Source: Hansfordia pulvinata (taxonomy: Eukaryota; Ascomycota; Sordariomycetes; Xylariales). Taken from it: a DNA stretch of 64,000 nt. Within the stretch, counting starts at the first letter, position 1; each line of letters opens with the position of its first letter. A program made the translations under genes and the position numbers. The notes beneath the pieces were generated by a model. The model saw only the letters and a list, made by a program, of their open reading frames with translations, had not been told where the DNA came from and searched no databases. Shown one piece after another: positions 21,384 through 33,019 of the stretch. The DNA lies in NCBI GenBank assembly GCA_006538405.1, contig BJKQ01000001.1, positions 2,542,001-2,606,000 on the forward strand. Reading direction: 5' to 3'.

Positions 21384-23350
21384 GGTGGGCTTCCGAGTGA
21401 CGGACGTGACGCTGTGCGGGCTGCGGGGATCCGTGAGCTTTTTCAGATGGGTGGGTGGGTGGGTGCTTGGGGTGGACTGGACGTGCGGGTAACTTGGATG
21501 CTTGCTTATGTTGCGATGGACCTCGGGATGCTGCGTGATGACTTCTGCTCATGATATACTTTTCTTCGAGCCTCTCTTCCTCCTTTTATAACTCTCGCCT
21601 ACCTCCCGAGATGCTGAGATCCGGCATGGCACGTCATGCGTCCCGTCAGGTGCGAGATTGGCTGGTCGGGTCGTGGCAAAGTCCGGCAGGGGGCCCTGAA
21701 GAAGCTGAAGATGCTTGGTTCTGGTCCCTATTGCTAAGCTGGCTTTCTCTATTGTTAAGCAACACTGAGCAACACGGACTGACACGACCTCCCGGGAGCC
21801 GAGTCCGAGAACATGCCAAACGGCCGAGGCGCGGCCGCCGGCCGGATAATTGGAGCCGACCCGGCCGGATGGTCGGGCATAGTCGGAGGTAACGCGGAGG
21901 TAGGGAGCCCCAAAACAGGGAATCGCACAAACGCCGGTACCTACCTACCTATTGTTGCGCCGGTGTAGCGTCGAAGCGGACAAACGAGTCGCCAGTGGCG
22001 CCGGGGCAAACGAGCGCCCGCCTATGCCCATCCAAAGGGAGCAGCGTCCAAAGTCAGCTCTCGACCCTGTTTGTCGGTTCTGTAGAGTAGAGTACTCGGG
22101 GACGGCGAATAAGCCCGCCACATACCCGTACGAGTACATTCGCCGTGCCTGTCCACCTAATGTTGTCTGGGAAGCCGGATCGATTAGAGTACTCAACGTT
22201 CCGGCGTTCTTTTGCCTGCGCATACACACACACACACACACATACATAATCGACTGGAATCTGCACGGAACAGGCAAGGATTCCGGGGTGCGCGCTGACG
22301 GGCGTGCCGGGATGCTCATGAATACAAATGGAGCAAATACGGCAAGACCTGGAGCGTGGCGTTTTGACGGATCGTAGGGCCTGGCCACCGCGTCGCCGAC
22401 CTAACAGTCACAGAGGGTCTCGGAGCCAATCGTGCAGATCAGCCGGCGAAATCCTGCCAGTTGTTAGCGCATCAGTTAACTGGGAAGCCGCCACGCCCAT
22501 CGTCGGTTTACAGCAATTCGCGGGGTTTGTTCTTTGGTGGTCGGTGGCGCAAGGCGAGACAGCCTCACGAGTGGCACCGAGCAGGCTCATCGTCAAAAGG
22601 CAACAACCAGGACGCCGCATTCCTTCGATGGACGTCCTGCCATGCCAGCCCAGATCGAAAGGAAGGCAGAAAACGCCAAGCCGGGAAATCGAATGCCGCC
22701 TTGCGGATTCACGAAAGGCACAGGGCATCTGGCATGCTTCGTGAGTTCTTCCTCAGGAACCTGCATGCCTGGGCAGAGCCTTGACCAGTGCAGTTCAGTT
22801 CCAATGATCTAAACGGGCCAAATCGGGATGTTACGCCTTGCCTCCATTCCCGTATGAGACCCGTCGTCCGTCGTCCTCATACCTGGCATGTTTTCGTACA
22901 AAGGTACGGATTGGCCACACCTGCAGAACCCTAAGCGGGAGGGAGGTTTTGGCAACTGTGTCAAGTAATGTGCCACAGGTCATGTATGTCAACATACCCA
23001 ACCGGCGGGCAAGCTTGCATCAATAAATTAGGTCGGGTAGGATTGAATTGGCCCTTGTTGACGTCCGATATGGCTGCCGCAACTCATCATGTGACCTCGC
23101 GCGGAATCTGCGTTTAGCAGGTGCGCGTAGTGGTTCACAGAACGTGACAGAGCAGTCGCGACCGGGAGGCCGATGTCTGCCAGCCCCGGTTAGCGCCGAG
23201 TGGGCACAACCAGGCGCCGCTTGTTCTTTGACGTCACGTCACCCGGCCCAGACTTCACCACACCAGTACCAGTGCAGCGCTCATCTCGTCTGACTCTCCA
23301 CGCAACAATCCCCAGCGCAACCATGCGCCTCGGCCACAAGTCAAGCGATC
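21384..23350. other. Divergent intergenic region, SDR-like gene (-) and HRQ1 (+)
   Basis: Contains an AC/CA microsatellite at about 22222-22245 and a TACGAGTAC motif at 22129-22137. No supported gene is seen. Confidence 0.6.
22222..22245. repeat. (CA)n microsatellite
   Basis: About ten CA units flanked by CATA. Confidence 0.85.
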
Positions 23351-26300
23351 ATGTCGACCCTCAAGGCCGCATCCGTGTCCAACAGAGTCATCCGGCGCAA
23401 GAGGAAGCCTTCACACGAGACGCCGCCGGGGTCTTCCCAACCCCATACTGCTAGTGCAGACACTCCCACTCCTCCGCCGCAGCCTTCCACAGAAGAGCCT
23501 CCCACTGGATCAAACACGGCTGCAAATACGACGCCTATTTATGCGGTCCCCGAAGGTATTCATGTCGACGCGTTAACCCCGCCCGTCCCCGCTCCGAAAC
23601 GCCGGAAGCAGCCGGCCGCAAAGGCACCCGTCGAGCCTCAAGTCCCCTGGCCGCCCTTATTCAAGGAACTGGACCGAACCCATCGCGCCCTCAACCTCGT
23701 GTCCACCTTCTGCTCCACGCGCAGACACCTGGCCACGACGTTTGACACCATCCGCTCCGCCGTCGAGTCCCACACTAAGCAGAAACTCCTCGTCCAGGAT
23801 GTCGCTGCCATCGTGGCCCTGCGCCCCGAGGGCATCAATTTTGCCTATGTCGACGAGCTGATGCTCCAGACAGACATCAAGGGTGCGGAGAGGGACGCGA
23901 CTTTCAAGTCCGGCAGGGCCCGAGACGTCAGGACTCAAGGCCCGCGCCCGACGCCTCCGTCGGTGGCCTCACCGGCATGGACGTGCTCGGCAGCCACCAT
24001 CCGGATGAGCTCCCCCGCCAGGACAGGAAGTCTTGTACTTTGAGTTCGTGGACGGCGACCTGAAGCGCCAGGTCCAGCACAGGAAAACGGGCGAGGCTAC
24101 AAACCCTAATAGGAGGTTGCGCAACGAGGACCTGAAGATGCCCGTCTTCAGCCAGAAGCAGCTCACCAACCTCATTGACAAGCGAAACCAAAAGTTCACC
24201 ACCGCGATCAACGAGTTCCTTAGCCGATGTGTCGACGAAAAAGTAGACCCTGAAATGATGCTGCGGCAAGAAGCCGAGCAGTTCGTCCCAGTGCCTTCTG
24301 AGTCTGAAGCCCCTACTCCAAACCCTGAGCCCAGTGCCATTCCGAAGTCAATCCCCACCGAGAGAAAGAGTATTCCTGAGATTATTGAAGAGCTCAAAAT
24401 AGCCCTTGGTATGTTCACCAGATCGTCCCCGACGGGCACCGTGTTTTCGAGCCGCAAGAAGCGGTCCATGGCGAGCTAGATTTCTTGCTCAGCCAAGACA
24501 TGGTCAATGCCCTATATAACGCCAAGGGGATCACAGAATTCTACGCCCACCAGGCCGAGGCAATCAACACGCTGCATAGCGGTCAGAATGTTGTCGTATC
24601 CACGTCTACCAGCTCGGGGAAGTCGCTCATCTACCAGCTGCCCGTTCTGCACGCGTTAGAAGAAGACCACAACACAAGAGCAATGTATATCTTCCCCACC
24701 AAAGCCCTTGCCCAGGATCAGAAGCGGAGTCTGAAGGACATGCTTGCCTATCTCACTGGGCTACACGACGTCCTCGTCGAGACTTTCGATGGCGATACAC
24801 CGTGGCATGATAGAAATCAAATTCGCGATGAAGCCAGAATCATCTTTACCAACCCTGATATGTTGCACATCACAATTCTGCCCCAGGAAGATCGGTGGCG
24901 TAGCTTTCTGAAGAACCTGCGATACGTTGTTGGTGAGTGCTGTCCAGGCGACCTCCAGAACCCCACTGACGAGTTATACAGTCGACGAACTGCATTACTA
25001 CAATGGGACCATGGGATCCCACATGGCCTTCATTATGCGACGCTTGCGAAGAATCTGCGCTGCAGTTGGCAACAGACACGTCAAATTCATATCCTGCTCG
25101 GCCACAGTGGCCAACCCACAGCAACACTTCAAGACGATATTTGGCCTCGAACATGTCCACCTGATTGACTTTGACGGGTCGCCGTCAGGCCGGAAAGAGT
25201 TTCTTTGCTGGAACACGCCCTTCAAAGACCCCAAGGATCCTTCTAGTGGACGCGGAAACGCGCTCGCAGAGTGTGCCCGGCTGTTCTGCCAGCTTATACT
25301 GCGCGGAGTGCGGGTGATTGCCTTCTGCCGAGTCCGCAAGCAGTGCGAAGAGCTCGTCAACCAGGCAAGACAGGAGCTTGAATCTCTGGGCAGATCCGAG
25401 TGCATGGCGCGCATAATGGGATACAGAGGCGGCTACACCGCTCAGGACCGTCGCCAAATCGAAACCGAAATGTTCGAGGGCAAGCTGATAGGCATTATCG
25501 CGACAACGGCCCTGGAGCTTGGCGTCGATATCGGCACCCTGGACTGCGTCATCACGCTCGGCTTCCCCTATACCATCGCCAACCTGCGACAGCAGAGCGG
25601 ACGGGCCGGGAGGAGGAACAAGGACTCGCTCTCTGTCCTGGTGGGCGACTGCTTCCCCAGCGATCAGCATTACATGCAGAACCCAGACGAGCTCTTCACG
25701 AAACCCAACTGCGAGCTTCAAGTGGACTTGGAGAACATGCTGGTGCTCGAAGGGCACATACAGTGCGCTGCCTACGAGATGCCCATCCAGCCACTCGAGG
25801 ACGCCAAGTACTTCTCCAAGGACCTGGCCAAGATTGCCGAGGAGCGGCTGATCAAGGACGACATGGGCTACTTTCACTGCCACGACCGGTTCCGGCCGCA
25901 GCCGTCGAGGTTCGTGGCCATCCGCGACACAGAGGACGACCACTTTGCGATTGTGGACGTGTCGCACGGCAAGAACGTGGTGCTGGAGGAGCTCGAGGCG
26001 TCGCGGGCCTTCTTCACCATCTACGACGGCGCCATCTTCCTGCACCAGGGCACCTCATACCTGGTGCGCGACTTCCAGCCGGACCGGCACATGGCCAAGG
26101 TGGAGAAAGTCAAGGTGGACTGGACGACGCAGCAGCGCGACTTCACCGACACGGACCCGGTGGAGACGGAGGCGGTGCGCAAGATCCCCGGGTCGCGGTC
26201 GCGGGCCTTCCACGGCGCCATCCGCATCACACAGAACGTGTTTGGGTATTTCAAGGTGGACCGGCGGCGGCGCATCCTCGACGCGGTGCAGGTCGACAAC

Positions 26301-26975
26301 CCGCCCATCGTCCGGCACAGCAAGGGCATGTGGCTGGATGTGCCGCGGCGCGCCCTCGAGATCCTGGCGTCCCGCCGCCTCAACGCCGCGGGCGCCATCC
26401 ACGCGGCCGAGCACGCCGTCCTGAGCCTCATGCCGCAGTTCGTCGTCAGCATGCCGGGCGATGTGCGTACCGAGTGCAAGGTCGGCCTGAAGGAGTACGC
26501 GCAGCGCGAGACGACGCGCAAGCGGCCCGCGCGGCTGACGTTCTACGACGCGAAGGGGGGCGCGGGCGGGGCGGGCATCAGCACCAAAGCATTCGAGTTC
26601 ATCGACCTGCTGCTCTCGCGGGCCGTGGGGCGCGTCGAGGCGTGCGCCTGCGACCAGGCGCAGGGGTGCCCCGAGTGCGTGTGCTCCGAGCTGTGCAAGC
26701 ACGCCAACGAGGTCATGAGCAAGGCCGGCAGCGGCGTCATCCTCAAGGCCCTGCTCGGCCGCGACATTGACGTCGACGCTCTGCCCATGGGCCCCGAGGA
26801 GGACGCCCCGACCGCCGGGGTCGAAACAGTCGTATTTGCCGAGCCGGTACCGGGCAGGGGACGTCGGGTGATGGTCGACGGGGAAGATGAGGCGGGCAGT
26901 GACCCCGAGGTCAAAGAGGAGGAAGACGAGGAAGAAGAAGAGGCTCGTTTGTTGCGCGAGGCTGAGGAGGCGTGA
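23351..26975 (+). CDS. HRQ1: ATP-dependent 3'-5' DNA helicase HRQ1 (RecQ4-like), with three apparent single-base losses
   Basis: Two exons: 23351-24932 and 24982-26975, with a 49-nt GT-AG intron that splits the DELH codon context. The expected product is about 1192 aa. Visible are Walker A TSTSSGKS (about residue 418), FPTKALAQDQKRSL (Ia), VFTNPDMLH-like FTNPDMLHI, DELH (about 529), TTALELGVDIG, and RQQSGRAGRR (VI). The C-terminal MZB/DUF1998 zinc site has clustered cysteines (ACACDQ, GCPECVCSELCKHA, about 1081-1100). An acidic tail follows. HRQ1 repairs interstrand crosslinks in the nucleus. Before the helicase core the frame slips three times, near 23941-23943, 24012-24016 and 24403-24405. 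Each is the loss of one C in a C run, and conserved residues continue in the new frame each time (GQEVLYFEFVDGD; WYVHQIVPDGHRVFEP). Confidence 0.93.
24933..24981 (+). other. HRQ1 intron, 49 nt
   Basis: GTGAGT to TACAG with a CTGAC branch. It restores VVDELHYYNG across the junction, and the second exon is open to the stop. Confidence 0.9.
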
Positions 26976-27541
26976 TGCGCCTGACCAAGCTCTGCACCGG
27001 CTGAGCTGTGTGGTTGATGTATATATGTATTGGTAGATGTATAGACTTATAATAGGCGGCCAGTTTTGAGTGGCCCAAGAAATCGAGCAAGGTTGTATAT
27101 CGGCGATGCTATCTTGGCCCTAGTGATGTCTTTCGAGTCTCAGTCTTTGCAATCACTTCTTCGGCCCGTCGCAGCCCTTCGCCCGCTCATACACCCTTTA
27201 TTCTGAAAAAGGGGCCGAGGGTCCAGACTGGATGGCTTTTATAGATGCATGAATTCCCTGTCCCTCATGATGGAAATCTATAATGAGTGGTCATGACGAC
27301 CATGGAAGCGTTTCGTGTCATGCTTCATGCCCTTGTGAACAAACCATCGAACGCCATGAACAAATCAGAGTGAAACGCCGCGATCCGCAGAAGAAGAAAT
27401 GCAACGGGTATACAGCGGCTCCCCCTCAAAAAATCAAAACCGTAACGCCAGGTCCTCGAAATCGACAAAAATTTGGGGGCTGGGGTGGGGATCGCATCCG
27501 AAAGGACGCAAAGAGAAGGAATTTTTGCGACGTCCCCTCCG
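26976..27541. other. Convergent spacer between HRQ1 and the F-box gene
   Basis: AT-richer 3' flanks with TATATGTA-like polyadenylation-type sequence just after HRQ1. No gene is seen. Confidence 0.6.
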
Positions 27542-28642
27542 TCACTGGGCACTCGCCCATCTGCTGATGACGGCGCCGCTCGGGTGGTCGGCGTGGCGGG
27601 TCGCGGCGCGCCACGACGAGCGCTCGACGGCGAAGCTCTGCCACTTGGGGTCGTAGGGGGAGCGGCAGGCGCCGAGCTGGTGGTACGAGGTGACGACGAG
27701 GTGCCAGCCGGACTTGTCGAGGCTGGCGAGGCCGGGGCCCCGCCACTCGAAGGTGGCCACGTAGTCGGTCAGGCACACGCCGCAGGAGCCCTGGGCGACC
27801 TTGACGGAGCCGCCGGGCTGGCCGAGGGCCGAGGAGAACTCGCGGGGGTGGTGGGGGACGCGGGGCGCCTTGACGACGGAGGCGGAGGCGGAGGCGGACC
27901 CGCTACTACTGCCGCTCCGGCCGGCGCCGCCAAAGGTCTCGTGGTGGCAGATGTCGTGGGCGGGCAGGCTCTCGACGGCGGCGCGCAGCTCCTGGGCGGT
28001 GCCGCAGGCCTTTCTGGCGACGAGGGCGTGGGTGCAGGAGAGGAACAGCTCGCCGGCGATGGCGCGGGCGCGCCAGGTCTCGCGCCAGGTGGGGTTCCGG
28101 CGGCTGGGGACGAGGTGGTCGCGGTGGAAGCGCTCGAGGGGCAGGCCGTGGGGGGCGCCGTGCAGGGCGCGGTTCATGACGAGGTGGGCGTGGTGGTAGG
28201 CGATGACGAAGCCCTGGCCGGCGTCCGGGGCGAAGAACTGGCGGTCGAGGCAGCGCAGGCGGTTGCGGGGCGCGGTGATCTGGCGGGCGGCGCCGGGGTG
28301 CCAGGCGGGCTGGAAGACGTGCATGACGTTGCACAGGTGGCAGTAGAAGAGGCGGTCGCCGGCCTCGCGGGCGAGCAGGGGAAGCAGGTGGTGCCACTCG
28401 GAGCGGCGCAGCTGGGCGCGGGCGTCGTCGTAGAGGAACTCGTGGGCGGCGCGGCTGGTCAGCGACAGGGCCATCTTGCCGGGGGCGCTCAGGGACTGGC
28501 AGATGGCGAGCAGGACGTCGTAGGGTAGCTGGAGCAGCATCGAGCCGTCCTGGCTGTCGTACCGGCGCAGGGCGCCGCCGCCGGCGTCGTCGTTGTCGCG
28601 GGCCGGTTCCGCCGGGCGGATCAGCGAGAGATATTGACCCAT
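27542..28642 (-). CDS. F-box-like protein
   Basis: A single exon of 366 aa starting at MGQYLSLIRPAEPARD; the open frame extends further upstream, but that part looks like leader sequence. An F-box-type helix pair lies at about residues 31-60 (LLQLPYDVLLAICQSLSAPGKMALSLTSR), the site that would bind Skp1 in an SCF ubiquitin ligase. Downstream, a paired-cysteine segment (FYCHLCNVMHVF) and a Trp/His-rich region match the usual layout of fungal F-box proteins of this size. No substrate-binding repeat is recognised. Codon use is strongly GC3-biased and the frame is intact. Confidence 0.75.
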   Translation of the reverse strand: MGQYLSLIRPAEPARDNDDAGGGALRRYDSQDGSMLLQLPYDVLLAICQSLSAPGKMALSLTSRAAHEFLYDDARAQLRRSEWHHLLPLLAREAGDRLFYCHLCNVMHVFQPAWHPGAARQITAPRNRLRCLDRQFFAPDAGQGFVIAYHHAHLVMNRALHGAPHGLPLERFHRDHLVPSRRNPTWRETWRARAIAGELFLSCTHALVARKACGTAQELRAAVESLPAHDICHHETFGGAGRSGSSSGSASASASVVKAPRVPHHPREFSSALGQPGGSVKVAQGSCGVCLTDYVATFEWRGPGLASLDKSGWHLVVTSYHQLGACRSPYDPKWQSFAVERSSWRAATRHADHPSGAVISRWASAQ

Positions 28643-30730
28643 GGCGGCAGACCGACGAGGAGGACGCGGAGGCCGCTGCAAGACAGTAGGAGGACGGGAT
28701 AGCGGGAGAAGCTGGGTTGTTTTCTGATGTGATACTGGATGGGTGGAATTACTGGGAGACGGCGAGGCTCTCGTTAGGTATGCAGACAGGGACGGAGTCA
28801 AGGCGAGGCGAGGCGAGGCTTCGTTACGGGAAACAGGACAGGCAGACACGACGGTACTTTGAAATGGAAGACACGGGCATTGGCTTGATCGAGGAAGAAT
28901 TGGCCCGGGGCCTCAGGTATTGCGCGAGTCCTCGTGATGCGGTGAGGCGGAGAGGCGGGGGAGGACGAAGGAAGGCAGGAGGACGGCGAGGGCGTCGTGG
29001 TTCAGGCGAGTGTAATAAGGCTCCATCCAGTAAACGGCACGCGACACGGGTGGGCAGACGTTCCAGCGCTGCAGGCCACGGCCGCGGGTAGATGACGTGA
29101 GGCGCCCGTCCCGCGCCAACCGTCGCCCGATAACGGCGGTTTCTTTTCGTGAATGCGCGTGGACGGCCGCGGTTTGGGATGCCTTTACGGGCCGGCTAGC
29201 TGCCTCGGTACGGTTCGGGACGGAAACGTCTGGCGTTCTGGCTGCCGGTGAGAACTAACGTGCTAACGAGGTACTTAGAGGTTAGGAGGCACCTTCCGAG
29301 GTCCGCCCTCAACATCGTTCGTTGAACCGCCATCGTCGAGAATGGTAAACACCTTAGACTCTTTAAGTACCACCCGAAAAGCCAGGCGGGCAAGGCCTAT
29401 GGCTGACCAACTGGCTTCGACGTTCATCAATCACAAGGTCGTCCTGTCGCGAGTCCGAACCAACATGTAGGTAATGTGTCTGTCGACCTCCGGCGCCCCC
29501 CGCGCTACCTCCGAGAAAGCCCGGCGGTCGGTCTTTGGTCCGACCGGCACCACCCCCTTTCCATCCACCATCGCATGCATCCCCAGCTCTTGCTCGGCTC
29601 GGTCCCCAGTATTGATCGATCTGATAAGCCCTTCCCCAGGGCCCCGTGAGCCTTGTGATCCAATAGTTCTGGTGCCATCACCCATGTTGCGAGAACGTTG
29701 TCTTGGCACGGGATGTACCCACACCTGCCGATGTCGGATTTACTCGACGAGCACGCAAACCGCCGGCTGCGGGAGCATCGCCGCTCAAAACGGAACTCGG
29801 AGGCATCCATCGTTGGGCGGCGGCTGCGACTACTCGGGTTGTGTTGTTGCACCCCCGGCTCACGAGAGGAGGGGGAAACATGTGGAAAACAAAAAAGGAG
29901 AGAACATACAACATTGGGGATTCGCTGGTCGTCACCGACCCAACTACTAATCCAACGGTAACAGGCTTGTCTATGGGAGAGCGGACGGGATCCCGAATTT
30001 TCCTGATCCTATGGTCGTATGTGCTCATTAACCAGATTTTGATAATAAATATAGCCTCTTTTGCTTTTAGGACAGTCGATGGGGCCAGAAGCAGCGGGAG
30101 AGGAGAGATCATTGTCCGAGGGTTCCACCGTGTTTAGGCCGCAGTTCGAAGGGTCTTCTGACTAAAGAGAGCCGGCAGACCGCTGCAGAATAACTTCAAG
30201 GACCTCAGAGAAGCTCATGAAATGCGCCGGCATGTCTTCGCAACATGGATTGACAGTCAGATTGCCTGCATGCCTCATCTGAAGCCAATGCATCCGATCA
30301 CAATCCCAATTTATCTTTGATCTCTGGGTCAGCGTTTATTCTACTGATCTCTAGCTTCTTATTGCTGCTGCTGCTGCTGCAGCTGTTGTTGGGCTCGCCT
30401 GATCTCGACGATTCCGCAGATGGAAACAATCGCCAGCTTCACTTACAGCCGACGAATCAGCAACGCCTCTCAAATTCCTCGCGCGAGGGGAACATCAAGC
30501 CAGAGTTGCAAGTCCGACACCTGCAGACACGCGGTCACGAACGAACGGACTTACGATCGTGTACCTCGTCCACTGTTTGCACCCCAGGAGAGTTTCTGAT
30601 CAGAGCCTGTTCACGTCAAGACGCGCCGTGTCTCATTGTAGAAAGAGGCCCTAGCAGCAACCCGACTCGTTCCGTAGTAGATCAGACACAGATGGTTGAT
30701 CCGCACTAACCTCTCCCCGCGCCCTCCGTC
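28643..30730. other. Intergenic region between the F-box gene and the aldolase relic
   Basis: Contains a short GGCGA repeat at 28799-28819. No supported gene. An open frame around 29877-30137 encodes a low-complexity-free stretch that I could not identify. Confidence 0.55.
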
Positions 30731-31156
30731 GTGCCGAACAATTTCATACCGCTCGACGCGCAGGACAAGATTTGCACGGCCTTGGGGATCAAGATCACCC
30801 GGGGCAGCGAGATTGCCCAGATCGCCTGGGCTAAGGGCTACGACTCGCTGTCCATCGACCTCGAGCAGAAGTGCCCGATTATGACTGCGGCTCACGACGC
30901 TACTCCCCGGCGGCGGCGGCATGCTGCTGATGCTGGAGTGCCGGGACGCCCTGCGCGCCGCAGCGAGCGCCGCCCGTGCGCCCACGGTGAGATCACGGGC
31001 GTACGCGGGCCGCACCACCGCCCGTTCCTGCCGCGCCGGCTCGTCGGCGAGCTCGGCGCTCGGCGGGTCAACGGCAATGACTACGTGATGTTGCGGTCTG
31101 CCGTGGACTGGCCAGACGGGGACCTGCTCGGGAGCATCCAGCAGGCGCGGGGCTGA
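30731..31156 (+). pseudogene. Relic of an HpcH/HpaI-type aldolase
   Basis: The first ~45 codons match the start of fungal HpcH/HpaI (2-keto-3-deoxy-L-rhamnonate-type) aldolases, with DKICTALGIKITRGSEIAQ and AWAKGYDSLSIDLEQ. In intact members the next residues are HS followed by about 150 residues of TIM barrel. Here they are replaced by about 35 unrelated codons. A second frame at 30921 holds MLLMLECRDALRAA, resembling the barrel strand that carries the metal-binding Glu. The original frame then ends with GELGARRVNGNDYVM and LLGSIQQARG, as in the family's C-terminus. The middle is therefore missing in at least two pieces and the enzyme cannot fold. No start ATG is present (GTG at 30731). Confidence 0.65.
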
Positions 31157-33019
31157 GGTTTTCTTTCGTCTCGTGGGGATATGTGAACGAGTCAGGGCCA
31201 GGGTGGGTCGGTTGGCAAGCCGCTTGAGTCAGACTTGTCCATCACTGAAATACCGTTGTCAAGTGCTCATGGCGGGCTGCTCACTCGGGACATGTGGCTG
31301 TCCAGACCTGGTATCGGCCTTTGCCGCCCTCTAATTCGTGACTCTTTCGAACAATCATGAACAAAGTCCACCGTAGCTCCGTTTCCTGGCACTGCCGAGC
31401 TGCTGATAGACATACACTCGCAACAGCCCGGAGACTCATCCGGGTCGCCATGGAGAGTCCTGTGCTGGTGATTGCACGGCCTCTCCACGGGGCCCGAGAT
31501 ATGCCCCGCCAACGCGACTCCACGGTCAGCCCTAAAGACTCCAGTCCCGGAGATGGCCCGCTGAGGCGTGGATCTGATGAGGAGCACAGTCCTCTTGGAG
31601 AGATGGACTGCCGATGATGTGCTACCGCACATGCAATGCTTTGGGTGTCTGCTTCCTATGGAGCCTCTGGACTTCCTTAGTCGAGCTCATTAAGAGCAAA
31701 GCATGGCTTGCCATCAAAATGGCCACAGAGCCTCAACATTGCCTGATTCCTGTGCCATCGGCAATCATGCTGCTGAGTGTAAGCTCGACAAAAGTTCACG
31801 GGTATGGCAGCGCATTGTACTGACGTTACCTGACTCGGTATACTCGTGACCCCAGATATAGACACAAACGCGTACGCGATAGTGAGTAGGGCCGAGTCAG
31901 CCCAGGTGAGAGACTCGAAAACAAGGTTGTCTCTGACAAGCCACCCGCTTACGGCCGAGACACGCAATCTGCACCATCGTCAACCCCAAGAACCAAGTCG
32001 GGGCTACGCCTCCCGATCGTGGGGCTGGCATGCTAGCACCCCAGAACGTCAAGGGTCGGATTTGGAGGCGTTGAGGAGGATGGCATCACCCCCCGTTTCG
32101 CGATTGGGAACTTGCCTGGGAGAGAAGGAAATTCCAGCTTACACACTGGCTATGTCTTCAAGTTTGGCCCATACATTCGACTCTGCTCGTACGGAGTACC
32201 TACTTTCATCCCATTGCTGATGGTCGATCCCACGTGGCTTCCTCTGTGATGGATAATTTGAGAACTGGCACGAACGACTCATCAGCCCGGTTGGGACATG
32301 GACACCGGCCCACGAGTGGCTCCTGCGCCTACGCTGCTGACAGGGGCCACACAAGCTGACCTAAACGCTCCGCCAGGTATGTACTCGTACGCGTACTCAG
32401 AAGAGCATGCGCAGCTTCTTCAGGCCAACTTAGGTAGATAAGCCCCCAAGCCCACTGCCGTCTCGGCCGGCTTACGAGTATGACCTCTCGGCGCCAGCAG
32501 ATCCGAAACGCAGAGCTGGTTGATCTCGTCAAGCCTGTCGGCAGTCAAGGAAGGGCCCGGCGATGCTACCGTGCCCTTGCGTCTACTGGTTCTTCAACAA
32601 GACTACTGGTCCTCTCTGTCCCTTCTGCTCGATTGCCGGGGGGAAAGGCTCAGGGATATCCCCCTGCATCCGTCATGCGAACATGGCCCCTGCGATGCTT
32701 GCCAATCCTTCCCGGCGGAGAGACTAGCCTCAACCGATAACGAGGCAGCGCCGTCGTCTGCAGCGAGTCTCCAAGCCATGCGAAGACGACAGGGTCCCAC
32801 GGCGCCATAAAATAGACAAGGCAAAAGCTGGACGCGCCGACCGGGGTGCAAACTTTATGTGTGTTGGGTCTTCCCCCAGGGGGCCTGACCGGCGGAGACA
32901 TATTTATATATGTGGCCCGTGGGCCAGCCTCGCGAAGGCGCAAGTCGGGGCTTCTTTTTTCTTCTGGCTGGCTCGTCTTGGAAGGGGATGGTTCGTCCTT
33001 GTCGAAAGCGAGTTCCAAA
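31157..33019. other. Intergenic region upstream of the rhodopsin-domain gene
   Basis: No supported gene. A GTACTCGTAC motif lies at 32381-32390. Confidence 0.6.
32898..32916 (+). promoter_or_regulatory. Possible TATA element of rhodopsin-domain gene
   Basis: An ATATTTATATATG stretch in otherwise GC-rich DNA lies about 110 nt upstream of the proposed ATG. Confidence 0.4.

Noticed and set aside
24402..24496. Intron in HRQ1 instead of a base loss at 24403-24405
   Set aside because: The skipped bases encode WYVHQIVPDGHRVFEP, which fits the family, so removing them as an intron would delete conserved residues.
25400..26770. 456-aa open frame in another + frame of HRQ1
   Set aside because: It is a shadow of the GC-rich HRQ1 coding frame, which carries all helicase motifs.
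29877..30137. ORF beginning MWKTKKERTYN with a DPTTNPTVTGLSMGERTGS segment
   Set aside because: The stretch looks non-random and vaguely familiar, but I could not place it in a family and its end is unrelated; it may be a relic worth a database search.
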